Positions 45,529 to 55,241 of a stretch of DNA of 64,000 nucleotides are shown here, piece after piece. This DNA comes from Zoogloea sp016790385. GTDB taxonomy: Bacteria > Pseudomonadota > Gammaproteobacteria > Burkholderiales > Rhodocyclaceae. The stretch lies in the NCBI RefSeq assembly GCF_041916735.1, contig NZ_JAYRYY010000002.1; one strand, written 5' to 3'. The position numbers were made by a program, and so were the translations under genes. The notes beneath the pieces were generated by a model that was given only the letters and a program-made list of their open reading frames with translations, was not told where the DNA came from and searched no databases. How positions within the stretch are numbered: position 1 is the first letter of the stretch; each line of letters opens with the position of its first letter.

Positions 45529-48317
45529 TACACCCCGCCGGCGTGCCGCTCCAGCCACTTGACCACCACCCGCAGGAGCAGGTCGGGCTCGACGGGCTTG
45601 GGGATGAAATCATTCATGCCCGCCTCGAAGCAGCGCGCCCTATCCTCCGCAAAGGCATTGGCGGTCATGGCCACAATGGGGGTGGCCGCCATGCCCGGCA
45701 GGGCGCGGATCTCCCGGGTGGCCTGGAGGCCGTCCATACGCGGCATCTGCATGTCCATGAGGATCAGGGCGTAGTCGGCCTCGCGGACACACTCCACGGC
45801 CACCTGACCATCCTCCGCGGTATCAATGAGCAGGCCGGTTTCGGCAAGCATCTCGACGGCGATCTCCCGGTTGATCTCGTCGTCCTCCACCACCAGCACA
45901 CGCAGCCCGACAAAGCGTTCGCCGATGAGGCTCTCGGCCTCGTCAGCGTCGGGCGGCAGGCCGGTGATGGGCATGTCCTCACCTTTGGCGAGGCGGGCGG
46001 TGAACCAGAAGGTGCTCCCCACGCCGGGCTCGCTCGACACCCCCGCCGAGCCCCCCATCAGGTGCGCCAGCCGGCGGGTGATCGCCAGCCCCAGGCCGGT
46101 ACCGCCGTATTCCCGGGTGGTCGAGCTGTCAGCCTGCTCGAAGGCACTGAAGATCTGGCCGAGCTTGTCCGCCGCAATGCCGATTCCCGTGTCTTCCACC
46201 TCGAAGCGCACCAGTTGATCGGTGGGCGAATCCTCCAGCACCCGCGTGCGGAAACACACCCGCCCCCCTTCCCCGGTGAACTTGACCGCGTTGCTGCCAA
46301 AGTTGAGCAGGGCCTGCTGAAGTCGGGTCGGGTCGCCCAGCAGCGGGGCCAGGCCCGGCTGCACCTCCTCCGTGATCACCAGCCCCTTGGCCACCGCCCG
46401 GTCATGGAGCATGGCCACCACATTGTGCACGACCGCATTCACCATGACCCCGGTCCGTTCGATGCCCAGCTTGCCGGCCTCGATCTTGGACAGATCGAGC
46501 ACCGCATTGAGGATCTCGAGCAGGTGCTGCCCGGCGGTCTCGATCTTGTCCAGGCGCACGGCCTGATCGTCGCTGACGCCGGAGCGCCGCATCAGGTGGG
46601 TCATGCCGATGACGGCATTCAGAGGGGTGCGGATTTCGTGGCTGATGTTGGCCAGAAACGCGCTCTTGGCCCGGTTGGCCGATTCCGCCGCCTCCTTGGC
46701 ATGGGCCAGTTCAGCTGTGCGCTGGGCCACCTGCACCTCCAGACGGCTGCGATTGGCCGCCAGCTCCTGCTCCATGGCCCGTCGGGCGGTCACGTCCTGG
46801 CCGATGCACAACAGGCCGGCAAAGCTGCCATCAAGGCGGCGGATGGCCTGGTTGGACCAGCGCACGAACACCCGCCGTCCGTCGCGGGTGATGTTCTCGT
46901 TCTCGTTGTGCTCGCCGCTGGCGGGGTCGGCCAGGATGTTCCGCATCATCTCGCCCAGATCGCGGCCGGAACCACTCTCGACGGCGGGCACGATGGTTCC
47001 AAACACGCTGTGCCCCACGATCTCCGGGGCGGAATAGCCGAAGAGGCGTTCCGCGCACTCATTGAAGTAGGTCACCGTCCCCTCCGGTGACAGGCGCAGG
47101 ATCAAGGCGTTGGCGTTCTCCACCAGCTCCCGATACTGGGCCTCACGGGTCTGCAAGGCTTCTTCGGCCAGGGTTCGGTCGCGGACCTCGGCCGTCAGCG
47201 CCCGGTTGAGCGCGCGCACCTTGGCCACCACGCGCAGCGCCACCAGCAGGGCCAGCAGCAACACCACCAGCGACACCACCAGCCAGGGCTCCACCCGGGT
47301 TGCCGGCTGGGGGTCGTACACAAAATCACCCAACTCGAAATCAGCCGGCAGTTTGCCCCGGCGCGCATACACATCCACCACGTGGCGCCAACGGCCCTGG
47401 CTCATGTAGCCGGCCTCCACGATGTCGAGGCTCGTCAGCTCACGCAGCTGCGCGGCCTCGAAAAGCAGATGGTCCCGCGACTTGCCCTGGGTGTTGTATC
47501 GATCCAGGATCAGGTCGGTGACCACCTCCGGATTGCTCAGGGCGTAAACCAGCCCACGCAGGGTGGCCTCGCGGAAGGCTGCCACCACATTGGGCCGGGC
47601 CGCCAGCACGGCCCGGGAGGTGAACAGCATGTTGCCAAACAGGTCGATGCCGGCAGACTGGGGCGTCAGCAGCAGAAACTGGTGTTCGCGACCGCGAATC
47701 AGGAAGGGTTCGTTGGAACGATAGACCGCCTTTGCCGCCACCTTGCCCGATTCCAGGGCAGCCAAGGTCCAATCCACCTGGCCCACCAACTTGATCTGCG
47801 ACGGGGGCAGGCCGGATGCCAGCAGAAAGGCTTCGATTTCATCGCGGGTATGCGGATCAACGGACACCGGCCGGCCGGCGAGATCATGCACGCTCCGCAC
47901 CCCCTGCGACCGGGACGCCAGCAGCGCCACCGGAGAGTGCTGCAAGAGCGTGGCCACGGCCACCACGGGCAGGCCCCGCGCCCGATCCACCACCAGGCTG
48001 GACGTGCCCACACCAAAATCGGCGCGGCCCTCCACCACCTCATTGACCACGTTGATGCCTGGCCCGCCCTCGACAATCCGCACATCCAGCCCGGCGTCCC
48101 GGTAGTAGCCCTGGCGCTCGGCGGCATAGAAGGCCGCAAACTCGAACTGATGCTTCCAGTTGAGTTGGACCACCACCGGCTCGGCTGCGCGGACCGGCAC
48201 CCATACCAAAGTCGTCAGCACGCACAAGCACACCAGGAAACGTCCAAGACACACCCGCAAGCGACTTACCCCCAACCCGTGCCGCAGCACAAGCCACGAT
48301 GGTTCTGACCAGGACAT
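45528..48317 (-). CDS. Hybrid histidine kinase with NMT1/THI5-like sensor
   Basis: A 929-residue membrane sensor. After a signal-anchor (about residues 15-45) comes a periplasmic NMT1/THI5-like substrate-binding domain (VQLNWKHQFEFAAFYAAERQ, about 45-330). Then come a membrane helix (about 345-370), a PAS domain (about 395-510), a HisKA domain with H560 (FLANISHEIRTPLNAVIGM), a HATPase domain (GTGLGLAI) and a C-terminal receiver with D855 (ILMDMQMPRMDG). NMT1/THI5 folds bind pyrimidine-like or aromatic ligands, so a small nutrient is sensed. I chose the ATG at 48317. No separate response regulator or DNA-binding partner is adjacent. Confidence 0.92.
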   Translation of the reverse strand: MSWSEPSWLVLRHGLGVSRLRVCLGRFLVCLCVLTTLVWVPVRAAEPVVVQLNWKHQFEFAAFYAAERQGYYRDAGLDVRIVEGGPGINVVNEVVEGRADFGVGTSSLVVDRARGLPVVAVATLLQHSPVALLASRSQGVRSVHDLAGRPVSVDPHTRDEIEAFLLASGLPPSQIKLVGQVDWTLAALESGKVAAKAVYRSNEPFLIRGREHQFLLLTPQSAGIDLFGNMLFTSRAVLAARPNVVAAFREATLRGLVYALSNPEVVTDLILDRYNTQGKSRDHLLFEAAQLRELTSLDIVEAGYMSQGRWRHVVDVYARRGKLPADFELGDFVYDPQPATRVEPWLVVSLVVLLLALLVALRVVAKVRALNRALTAEVRDRTLAEEALQTREAQYRELVENANALILRLSPEGTVTYFNECAERLFGYSAPEIVGHSVFGTIVPAVESGSGRDLGEMMRNILADPASGEHNENENITRDGRRVFVRWSNQAIRRLDGSFAGLLCIGQDVTARRAMEQELAANRSRLEVQVAQRTAELAHAKEAAESANRAKSAFLANISHEIRTPLNAVIGMTHLMRRSGVSDDQAVRLDKIETAGQHLLEILNAVLDLSKIEAGKLGIERTGVMVNAVVHNVVAMLHDRAVAKGLVITEEVQPGLAPLLGDPTRLQQALLNFGSNAVKFTGEGGRVCFRTRVLEDSPTDQLVRFEVEDTGIGIAADKLGQIFSAFEQADSSTTREYGGTGLGLAITRRLAHLMGGSAGVSSEPGVGSTFWFTARLAKGEDMPITGLPPDADEAESLIGERFVGLRVLVVEDDEINREIAVEMLAETGLLIDTAEDGQVAVECVREADYALILMDMQMPRMDGLQATREIRALPGMAATPIVAMTANAFAEDRARCFEAGMNDFIPKPVEPDLLLRVVVKWLERHAGGV

Positions 48318-48377
48318 GGACGCGATCTTAGCCCGCCGCGCAGGCGTGTGGCGAGCGCCACGCACCATGCTTCCGGC

Positions 48378-49286
48378 CTACCCCCTGCTCTTCAGGTGCC
48401 CCGGATGGGCCATGATGGTGTCAATCAGCGCCTGGGTGAAGCTCGGCAGCGAGTCGCCGCGCCGGGTCAGCACATAGCGCTCACGCAAAGCCCAGCTTTC
48501 GTCGAGGGGTTTGGCCACGATCTTCATGGTGCGGCTATGTCGCAGGGCCGCCGACTCGGGCACGATGCCGATGCCCACCCCGGCCTCGACCATGCGGCAT
48601 ACCGACTCGAAGTTGCTCACCTGCACGCGGATGTGCAGCCGATGGCGGACGTTGCGCATGAGCCCGTTGACGAAGGTCTGAAGGGTGCTGCCTTCATGCA
48701 GGCCGATGTAGTCGTAATCCAGCATGTCGGCAAAGCACACCGACGCCCGCGCCGCCAGGGGATGCCCCGGCGCCACCGCGAGGATCAGGCGGTCGGTACT
48801 GAAGTGATGCGTCTCCAGCCCGTCCGCGTCCACCGCCCCCGACACAATACCCAGGTCGGTCGTGCCATCGAGCACGCCGCGCACGATCTCGGAGGTCAGG
48901 CGCTCCTGGAGGTCCACGTCCACCTGCGGGTGGCCGGCCAGAAAGGTGGCCAGCACCTCGGGCATGAACTCGGTCACCGCCGTGGTGTTGGCAAACACCC
49001 GGATATGCCCCTGCACCCCTTCGCCAAAGCGCTGAAGATCGCTCTTCATGTGCTCGATCTGCCCGAGGATGATGCGCGCGTGTTGCAGCAGGCTCTGCCC
49101 CGCCGGTGTCAGCGCCACCCCCCGTGGCGCGCGATACAGCAGGCGCACTCCGGCCTGACTCTCCAGCTCCTTCACCCGCGCACTCACTGCCGGCAAGGAC
49201 AGATGGCTGCGCTCGGCCCCCCCGGTCAGGCTCTTGCTTTCGGCAATATGGATGAACAGGCGCAGATCGCGCAGGTCGATGTGCAT
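48378..49286 (-). CDS. LysR family transcriptional regulator
   Basis: A 302-residue LysR regulator. Residues about 1-60 are the winged HTH (MHIDLRDLRLFIHIAESKSL then AVSARVKELESQAG), followed by a linker helix and the two-lobed effector-binding domain (about 90-295). The start at 49286 fits the family. The effector and targets cannot be told; LysR genes often control a divergent neighbour, here the AAA+ ATPase gene 257 bases away. No T-N11-A operator stands out. Confidence 0.92.
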   Translation of the reverse strand: MHIDLRDLRLFIHIAESKSLTGGAERSHLSLPAVSARVKELESQAGVRLLYRAPRGVALTPAGQSLLQHARIILGQIEHMKSDLQRFGEGVQGHIRVFANTTAVTEFMPEVLATFLAGHPQVDVDLQERLTSEIVRGVLDGTTDLGIVSGAVDADGLETHHFSTDRLILAVAPGHPLAARASVCFADMLDYDYIGLHEGSTLQTFVNGLMRNVRHRLHIRVQVSNFESVCRMVEAGVGIGIVPESAALRHSRTMKIVAKPLDESWALRERYVLTRRGDSLPSFTQALIDTIMAHPGHLKSRG

Positions 49287-49543
49287 GAAAGACGGTCCGT
49301 CCCGGGCAAAGCCGATAGCGTCGCACGCCATCGCCCCGGATGCACGCCCCACCGACACCGCCCCCGGACACCGACGCACCATCGGCAATTGGCGGACAGC
49401 ACCCGCACAAGGTCGCATTCCCGACACTCGCCGGCTTTCCGCACCCTGGCGATAACCCTTTATTTACAAGGCCCTGTTCATGGCACGCCGATCAGCACGG
49501 ATCTTGCATTGCAGCAAGCACCCCACCGCGGAAGCCCATACCG
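49287..49543. other. Divergent intergenic region between LysR and AAA+ genes
   Basis: A 257-base gap with promoters expected for both sides. A GGAAG ribosome site (49530-49534) lies nine bases ahead of the ATPase ATG. An AT-rich patch around 49455-49475 may mark a promoter. I see no gene. Confidence 0.45.
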
Positions 49544-51238
49544 ATGAAACTTCAGATCGAGCGCCCCATTGTTGACGCGCTGGTAGGCGCCCATCCCCGT
49601 CTTGCCTGGCTCCAGGAGCAGATGCGCTTCGGCAGCCGGGCCGAAGTGGACTTTGCCCAACTCGAACTCGACGAGCTGCACTGCCTGGAAAGCCTCTTCG
49701 CCGACGCCGGCCCGCACATGCGCGCCCGCGCCGCCCAGATCGCCACCCTGCGCCAGGCCCTGGGCACCGACGCCCTGCGCTTTACCGCCGACGAGCTGGA
49801 CATCCTGGTGCCGGCCATCGCCCACTATCTGGCCGACGGAGCCGAACGCGGCTGGCTGTTTTCCATTGCCCAAGCCGACCGCCCCACCGCCTGGGTCGTC
49901 ACCCGGCTGGACTTCACCCCCTCGTCCAATGACGAGGTGGGCAAGGTTTTCATCGAGATGAAGGCCAACACCCGCGGCAAGGTGGCCACCCACACCGTGC
50001 GCATCGTGGCCGGCGACATCGCCGGTCGCAGCGTGGGCGAGATCCTGGCCGCCAAGGGCCTGGTGAGGGAGACCGCCGCCCTCATCGCCGCCTACGACGA
50101 AATGGAGGCCCGCTACTTCGACTGGCGCGCCCGCTACGGCGAGCAGTTCTCGGGCCGCGGCACCGGCCTGTATGCCGAGAACCCCGCCGCCAGCCATCGG
50201 GACACCGACTGGACGCGCAAGGATGTGGTGATCCTGTCGTCCAGCGGCAACGACGCCCGGCTGGTGAACGACGAAGGCATCCTCGCCGAGCGGGTGCTGA
50301 CCCTCGACGCCCCCGGCGAAATCCTCGGCACCTACCTGCGCAAAGCCGCCAAGGGCTCCCGCTACATCGACGAGGACGCCGCCGAGGACGCCCGCAAGGC
50401 CCTGCCCAAGGGCTTGTTCACCCGGCTGCCGGTGCACTTCCACATCCTCATGTTCCACCTCGACCTGCACCACTACCTGTGGGTGCACGTGGCCGACATC
50501 CACCCCTACGAATACACGCCCGCCCTGCGCCACAAGCTGGTCCTGCCCGAAGAGCAGACCGACCTCATCGACATCCTCACCGCCGAGATGGACCTGCTGA
50601 TGGACGACATCGTCGAAGGCAAATCGGGCGGCACCACCGTGCTCTGCGCCGGCCCCCCGGGCGTGGGCAAGACCCTCACCGCCGAGGTGTACTCCGAGAT
50701 CATCCGCCGCCCCCTGTACCGGGTGCACTCCGGCCAGCTCGGCCTCAGCGTGTCCAATATGGAGACCATCCTCAAGGACGTGCTCACCCGCGCCCAGCGC
50801 TGGGGTGCCGTGATGCTCATCGACGAGGCCGACGTGTATATCAAGCGCCGCGACGACGACATCACCATGAACGCCGTGGTGGGTGTCTTCCTGCGGGTGC
50901 TCGAATACTTCAACGGCCTGCTCTTTCTCACCACCAACCGCATCGACGACATCGACGAAGCCATCGTGTCCCGCTGCATCGCCCTCATCAAGTATTCGCC
51001 CCCCGACGACGCCGGGCGCCGACGCATCTGGCAGGTGATGGCCGAGCAGTTCGGGCTGGCGCTGGAGGAGGACATCACCGACCAGCTAGTGGCCCTCTTC
51101 CCCGCCGCCACCGGGCGCGACATCAAGGGCCTCGCCAAACTGGTGGCCAAGTACTGCAAACAGAAGCAATGCCCCGCCGACCTGGCCGCTTTCACCCGCT
51201 GCGCCACCTTCCGCGGGCTGGATCGAGCCGGCCCTTAA
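49544..51238 (+). CDS. AAA+ ATPase with unidentified N-terminal domain
   Basis: A 564-residue protein. The first 350 residues are a mixed alpha/beta region I do not recognise (it includes DVVILSSSGNDARLVNDEG and RLPVHFHILMFHLDLHHYLW). Residues about 355-490 are a AAA+ core: Walker A GPPGVGKTLT, Walker B VMLIDEADVY with D427, sensor-1 like LLFLTTNRIDDIDEA and an Arg-finger candidate in SRCIALIKY. Its role is likely protein or complex remodelling. The OGT-like glycosyltransferase reading frame begins inside or just past its 3' end (see finding). It follows the divergent LysR gene. Confidence 0.7.
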   Translation: MKLQIERPIVDALVGAHPRLAWLQEQMRFGSRAEVDFAQLELDELHCLESLFADAGPHMRARAAQIATLRQALGTDALRFTADELDILVPAIAHYLADGAERGWLFSIAQADRPTAWVVTRLDFTPSSNDEVGKVFIEMKANTRGKVATHTVRIVAGDIAGRSVGEILAAKGLVRETAALIAAYDEMEARYFDWRARYGEQFSGRGTGLYAENPAASHRDTDWTRKDVVILSSSGNDARLVNDEGILAERVLTLDAPGEILGTYLRKAAKGSRYIDEDAAEDARKALPKGLFTRLPVHFHILMFHLDLHHYLWVHVADIHPYEYTPALRHKLVLPEEQTDLIDILTAEMDLLMDDIVEGKSGGTTVLCAGPPGVGKTLTAEVYSEIIRRPLYRVHSGQLGLSVSNMETILKDVLTRAQRWGAVMLIDEADVYIKRRDDDITMNAVVGVFLRVLEYFNGLLFLTTNRIDDIDEAIVSRCIALIKYSPPDDAGRRRIWQVMAEQFGLALEEDITDQLVALFPAATGRDIKGLAKLVAKYCKQKQCPADLAAFTRCATFRGLDRAGP

Positions 51239-51329
51239 CCTTGGCAACCTGTTCGACCGCCAGAGCCGCTTTGCCGACGCTGCCACCTGCCTCGACGCCC
51301 TGAGCCACACACCCGCCGCCGACTGGCGC

Positions 51330-52700
51330 GTGTTCTGCGCCCTTGGCCGTGCCCGCTCCATGCTGGGCGACACCGCCGCCGCCCGCGACGCCTACGCCCG
51401 CGCCCTGGCCCTCAACCCCCGCGCCGCCGCAGCCTACAGCGGCTACCTGTATCACCTGATGCACGACCCCGGCGCCTCGGCTGAAACCATCTTTGCCGAG
51501 CACTGCCGCTTTGGCGACGCCCTCGATGCCAGCCTGAATGCCCCGGCCCCCCGCCATGCCCACGACCGCAATCCCGAGCGCACCCTGCGCATCGGCTTTG
51601 TGTCCGGCGATCTGCGCCGGCACGCGGTGGCCCACTTCATGGAGCCCATGTTCGAAGCCCTCGGCCAGCGCGGGCTGGATCTGGTGGCCTACAGCAACCT
51701 GGCCCGGGAGGACGAGATCAGCGCCCGCCTGCGCGGCCTCATCCCCACCTGGCGCCCGGTGGCCGCCCTGAGCGATGGCGAGCTGGCCGCCCAGATCCGC
51801 GCCGACCGCATCGACATCCTGGTGGACCTCTCCGGCCACACCGCCGACAACCGCCTGCCGGTGTTCGCCCTGCGGCCGGCGCCGGTGCAGGTCACCTGGC
51901 TGGGCTATTCGGGCACCACCGGCCTGTGCAGCATCGACTACCGCTTCGTGTACACCCTCACCGCCCCGCCCGGCCGGCTCGACGAGCAGTTCACCGAAAA
52001 GCTCGTGCACCTGCCCTACGCCATGAGCTTCAAGACCGACCCGGACGCCCCCGACGTCGGCCCCCTGCCAGCCCTCACCCGTGGGCACTTCACCTTCGGC
52101 AGCCTCAACCGCCCCAACAAGATCAGCGCCGACTGCATCGCCCTGTGGGCGCGGGTGCTCAAGGCCGTGCCCGACGCCCGGCTGCTGGTGGGTGCCGTGT
52201 CCGAGGCCGCCACCGCCGAGCGCCTGCTGGCGCAGTTTGCCGCCGCCGGCATTGGCCCCGAACGCCTCGACCTGCGCCCGCGCCTGCCCACCCGCGACTA
52301 CCTGGCCCTGCACAACGAGATCGATGTGCTCCTCGACACCTTTCCCTACGCCGGCGGCACCACCAGCAACCACGCCCTGTGGATGGGCGTGCCCACCCTC
52401 ACCCTGGCCGGGCGCACCCTGGCCCAGCGCCTGGGCGCGGGCATCATGGGCAAGGTGGGGCTTTCCGACTGGGTGGCGGAGAGCGAAGACGAGTTCGTGG
52501 CCATCGCCCGGCGGGCCGCCGCACAGCCGGACGAACTCGCCGCCCTGCGCCGATGCCTGCGCGAGCGCCTGATGCATTCCCCCAACCTGAGCACCGCCCG
52601 GGTCGCCGACAGCGTGGCCCTGGCCTTCCGCCTGATGTGGCGGGGCTGGTGCGCCGGCCAGGCACCGGCGCCCATCATCCTGCCGCGCTTCGACGAATGA
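51330..52700 (+). CDS. OGT-like glycosyltransferase with N-terminal TPR (5' end uncertain)
   Basis: A 456-residue protein of the SPINDLY/O-GlcNAc transferase family (GT41-like). The catalytic region has IGFVSGDLRRHAVAHFMEPM, ILVDLSGHTADNRLPVFALR, QVTWLGYSGTTG, FGSLNRPNKISADCIALWAR and DVLLDTFPYAGGTTSNHALW. One TPR repeat is at the N-terminus. The only start here is GTG at 51330, but the same frame codes for one more TPR-like repeat (ALNLGNLFDRQSRFADAA) upstream to about 51222, without any ATG, GTG or TTG. The gene may have lost its 5' end. Its stop overlaps the aminotransferase start (ATGA). Confidence 0.8.
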   Translation: MFCALGRARSMLGDTAAARDAYARALALNPRAAAAYSGYLYHLMHDPGASAETIFAEHCRFGDALDASLNAPAPRHAHDRNPERTLRIGFVSGDLRRHAVAHFMEPMFEALGQRGLDLVAYSNLAREDEISARLRGLIPTWRPVAALSDGELAAQIRADRIDILVDLSGHTADNRLPVFALRPAPVQVTWLGYSGTTGLCSIDYRFVYTLTAPPGRLDEQFTEKLVHLPYAMSFKTDPDAPDVGPLPALTRGHFTFGSLNRPNKISADCIALWARVLKAVPDARLLVGAVSEAATAERLLAQFAAAGIGPERLDLRPRLPTRDYLALHNEIDVLLDTFPYAGGTTSNHALWMGVPTLTLAGRTLAQRLGAGIMGKVGLSDWVAESEDEFVAIARRAAAQPDELAALRRCLRERLMHSPNLSTARVADSVALAFRLMWRGWCAGQAPAPIILPRFDE

Positions 52701-53812
52701 GCGACAAACCTCTCTACGTCACCGAGCCCGCGCTGCCGCCCTTCGAGCAGTTCGAGCCCCTGCTGCGCCAGATCTGGGCCAGCCGCCGGCTCACCAATGG
52801 CGGTGAATTCTCCACCCGGCTCGAGACCGAGCTTGCCGCCTACCTGGAGGCCCCCCGGGTGAGCCTGCTGGCCAACGGCACCCTGGCCCTGATGCTGGCC
52901 CTCAAGGCCCTGGAGGTGGAGGGCGAGGTCATCACCACGCCCTATTCCTTCGTCGCCACCACCCACGCCCTCCTGTGGAGCGGTTGCACCCCGGTGTTTG
53001 CCGACATTGACCCGGCAAGCCTCAACCTCGACCCCGCCGCCGTGGAGGCCGCCATCACCCCGCGCACCCGGGCCATCCTGGCTGTGCATGTGTATGGCCA
53101 CCCCTGCGACACCGCCGGCCTCCAGGCGGTGGCCGAGCGCCATGGCCTGCGCCTGATCTACGACGCCGCCCACGCCTTTGGCGTGCGCCTGGGCACCGGC
53201 AGCCTGATGGCCGCCGGCGATCTGTCCATCCTCAGCTTCCACGCCACCAAGGTCTTCCACACCTTCGAGGGCGGCGCCATCGTGTGCCGCGACGAGGCCC
53301 TCAAGGCCCGCATCGACCTGCTGCGCAACTTCGGCTTCAAGGGCGAAACCCCGGTGCTGGCCACCGGCATCAACGCCAAGATGAACGAGTTCCAGGCCGC
53401 CTTCGGCTGCCTCGCCCTGGAGGGCATCGACCAGGAGATCGCCGCCCGCGCCGCCATCGCCGCCCGCTACCGGCAAGCCCTCGCGCCCCTGGCCGGCCTG
53501 CGCCTGCTGCCCGCTCAGCCCGGCGTGCGGCGCCACAACCACGGCTACTTCCCGGTGTTCATCGAAGCGGGCTTTCCCCTCGCCCGCAACGCCCTGTACA
53601 CCCGCCTGCGCGAGCAGGGCATCATCGCCCGGCGTTACTTCCACCCTCTGATCAGCGACTTCGACATGTACCGCGACGCCCCCGGCGCCGACCGCCTGCC
53701 GGTGGCCCGGCGCATGGCCGACACCGTGCTGTGCCTGCCCCTCTTCGGCGCCATGGACGACGCCGACGTGGCCCGCGTGATCGACGCCGTGAGCGCCGCC
53801 GCCCGCACCTGA
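52697..53812 (+). CDS. DegT/DnrJ/EryC1/StrS family aminotransferase
   Basis: A PLP aminotransferase of 371 residues, of the family that makes amino sugars on nucleotide-activated sugars. Features are the N-terminal RRLTNGGEFSTRLETELAAY, the cofactor segment LIYDAAHAFGV, the PLP lysine K185 in SFHATKVFHTFEGGAIV and a KMNEFQAAFG motif. The likely product is a 3- or 4-amino sugar. The ATG overlaps the glycosyltransferase stop, so the two are translationally coupled. An MmgE/PrpD gene follows after 20 bases. Confidence 0.9.
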   Translation: MSDKPLYVTEPALPPFEQFEPLLRQIWASRRLTNGGEFSTRLETELAAYLEAPRVSLLANGTLALMLALKALEVEGEVITTPYSFVATTHALLWSGCTPVFADIDPASLNLDPAAVEAAITPRTRAILAVHVYGHPCDTAGLQAVAERHGLRLIYDAAHAFGVRLGTGSLMAAGDLSILSFHATKVFHTFEGGAIVCRDEALKARIDLLRNFGFKGETPVLATGINAKMNEFQAAFGCLALEGIDQEIAARAAIAARYRQALAPLAGLRLLPAQPGVRRHNHGYFPVFIEAGFPLARNALYTRLREQGIIARRYFHPLISDFDMYRDAPGADRLPVARRMADTVLCLPLFGAMDDADVARVIDAVSAAART

Positions 53813-53832
53813 CATCCGCCTGGAGACACCCC

Positions 53833-55233
53833 ATGGACAACACCAGCCGCCGCATTGCCGACTACGCCGTGGCCATGCAGCACGCCCCCGTGACCGGCGG
53901 CTCGGCCGACGCCGTGACCCGCCACCTCATCGACTCGGTGGCCTGCGCCTTTGGTGCCCTGGGCGCCCGCCCGGCGCGGGTGGCCCGCACCATCGCCGGC
54001 ACCGCCAGCAGCAGCGCCGGCGCCTCGGTGTTCGGCCTGGCCCGGCCCACCACGCCCGAGTACGCCACCTTTGCCAACACCGTGATGGTGCGCTACCTGG
54101 ACTACAACGACACCGGCAACGGCGGCCACCCCAGCGACATGATGTCCGGCGTGCTGGCCCTGGGCGAAGCCCGGGCGGCCAGCGGCCGCGAGATCATCCG
54201 CGCCATCCACGCCGCCTACGAAACCTACGCCGCCATCCGCCGCGGCGGCCTGTATGGCAACCTGCTGCGCAACAAGCACGTGGACCAGATCTACGCCACC
54301 CTGGGCGCCGTGGTGGGCGCCGGCGTGATCCTGGGCCTGGACCACGAACGCATGGGCCACGCCATCGCCCTGGCCCTCACCCCCAACATCCCCATGCGCG
54401 TCACCCGCACCGGCCTCATCTCCGACTGGAAGGGCTGCGCCACTGCCCACGGCACCATGAACGCCGTGTTCGCCGCACGGCTGGCCGAGCAAGGCCTCAC
54501 CGGCCCCGACCGGCCGTTTGAAGGCCTCGCCGCCTTCTACGAGATGCTGGGCATCCCGCCCCTCGACCTGTCCACCCTGGGCCAGCCCCGCAACGGGCTG
54601 TCGGCCCTGCACAGTACCGGCCTCAAGTACTACCCCGCCGACTACAACGGCCAGGGGCCCATCGCCCTCGCCCGGGCCCTGCGCAGCGAAGCCGCCCTGG
54701 ACGACATCGACCAGATCATCGTGGCCGTGCACTGGGGCGGCCTGCACGCCATCGGCGGCGGCGCCGGCGACCATGACGAAAAGTGGGACCCGCAAACCCG
54801 CGAAGTGGCCGACCACAGCATGGCCTACCTGGTGGCCGTGGCCCTGGTGGATGGCGACGTGACCGTGGACAGCTTCAGCGAAGCCCGCATCGGCGACCCC
54901 GCCCTGCGCCCGCTGATGCAGAAGATCACCGTGATCGACGACCCCGAACTCACCGCCGAACACGCCGGCGAGCTGCCCCGCTGGCCCTCCCGGGTCGAGC
55001 TGGTGCTCAAGGACGGGCGCCGCCTGGGGCGCGCCTCCGGGCCGCCCAAGGGCCACCCCCTCAACCCCATGGACGATCACGAACTGGAAGCCAAGTTCTG
55101 GCGCATGGCCGACCGCGCCCTGCCCCGCGAGCAAGGCCGGATCTGGCTCGAAACCCTGTGGTCCTTCGCCGGCCTGGACGACATCCGCCCCCTGATGAGC
55201 CTGTACCGCAGCCTCGCCGTCCCCGCCGCCTGA
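53833..55233 (+). CDS. MmgE/PrpD family protein
   Basis: A 466-residue protein of the MmgE/PrpD family, which includes 2-methylcitrate dehydratase and cis-aconitate decarboxylase. The family pattern is seen near the N-terminus (RHLIDSVACAFGALGARPAR), in the active-site helix (RYLDYNDTGNGGHPSDMMSG), and in WKGCATAHGTMNAVFAARLA. PrpD usually sits in propionate clusters; here no prpB or prpC is adjacent and the context is sugar/ligase genes, so a different substrate is likely. An ATP-grasp gene follows after eight bases. Confidence 0.88.
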   Translation: MDNTSRRIADYAVAMQHAPVTGGSADAVTRHLIDSVACAFGALGARPARVARTIAGTASSSAGASVFGLARPTTPEYATFANTVMVRYLDYNDTGNGGHPSDMMSGVLALGEARAASGREIIRAIHAAYETYAAIRRGGLYGNLLRNKHVDQIYATLGAVVGAGVILGLDHERMGHAIALALTPNIPMRVTRTGLISDWKGCATAHGTMNAVFAARLAEQGLTGPDRPFEGLAAFYEMLGIPPLDLSTLGQPRNGLSALHSTGLKYYPADYNGQGPIALARALRSEAALDDIDQIIVAVHWGGLHAIGGGAGDHDEKWDPQTREVADHSMAYLVAVALVDGDVTVDSFSEARIGDPALRPLMQKITVIDDPELTAEHAGELPRWPSRVELVLKDGRRLGRASGPPKGHPLNPMDDHELEAKFWRMADRALPREQGRIWLETLWSFAGLDDIRPLMSLYRSLAVPAA

Positions 55234-55241
55234 AGCCCGTC

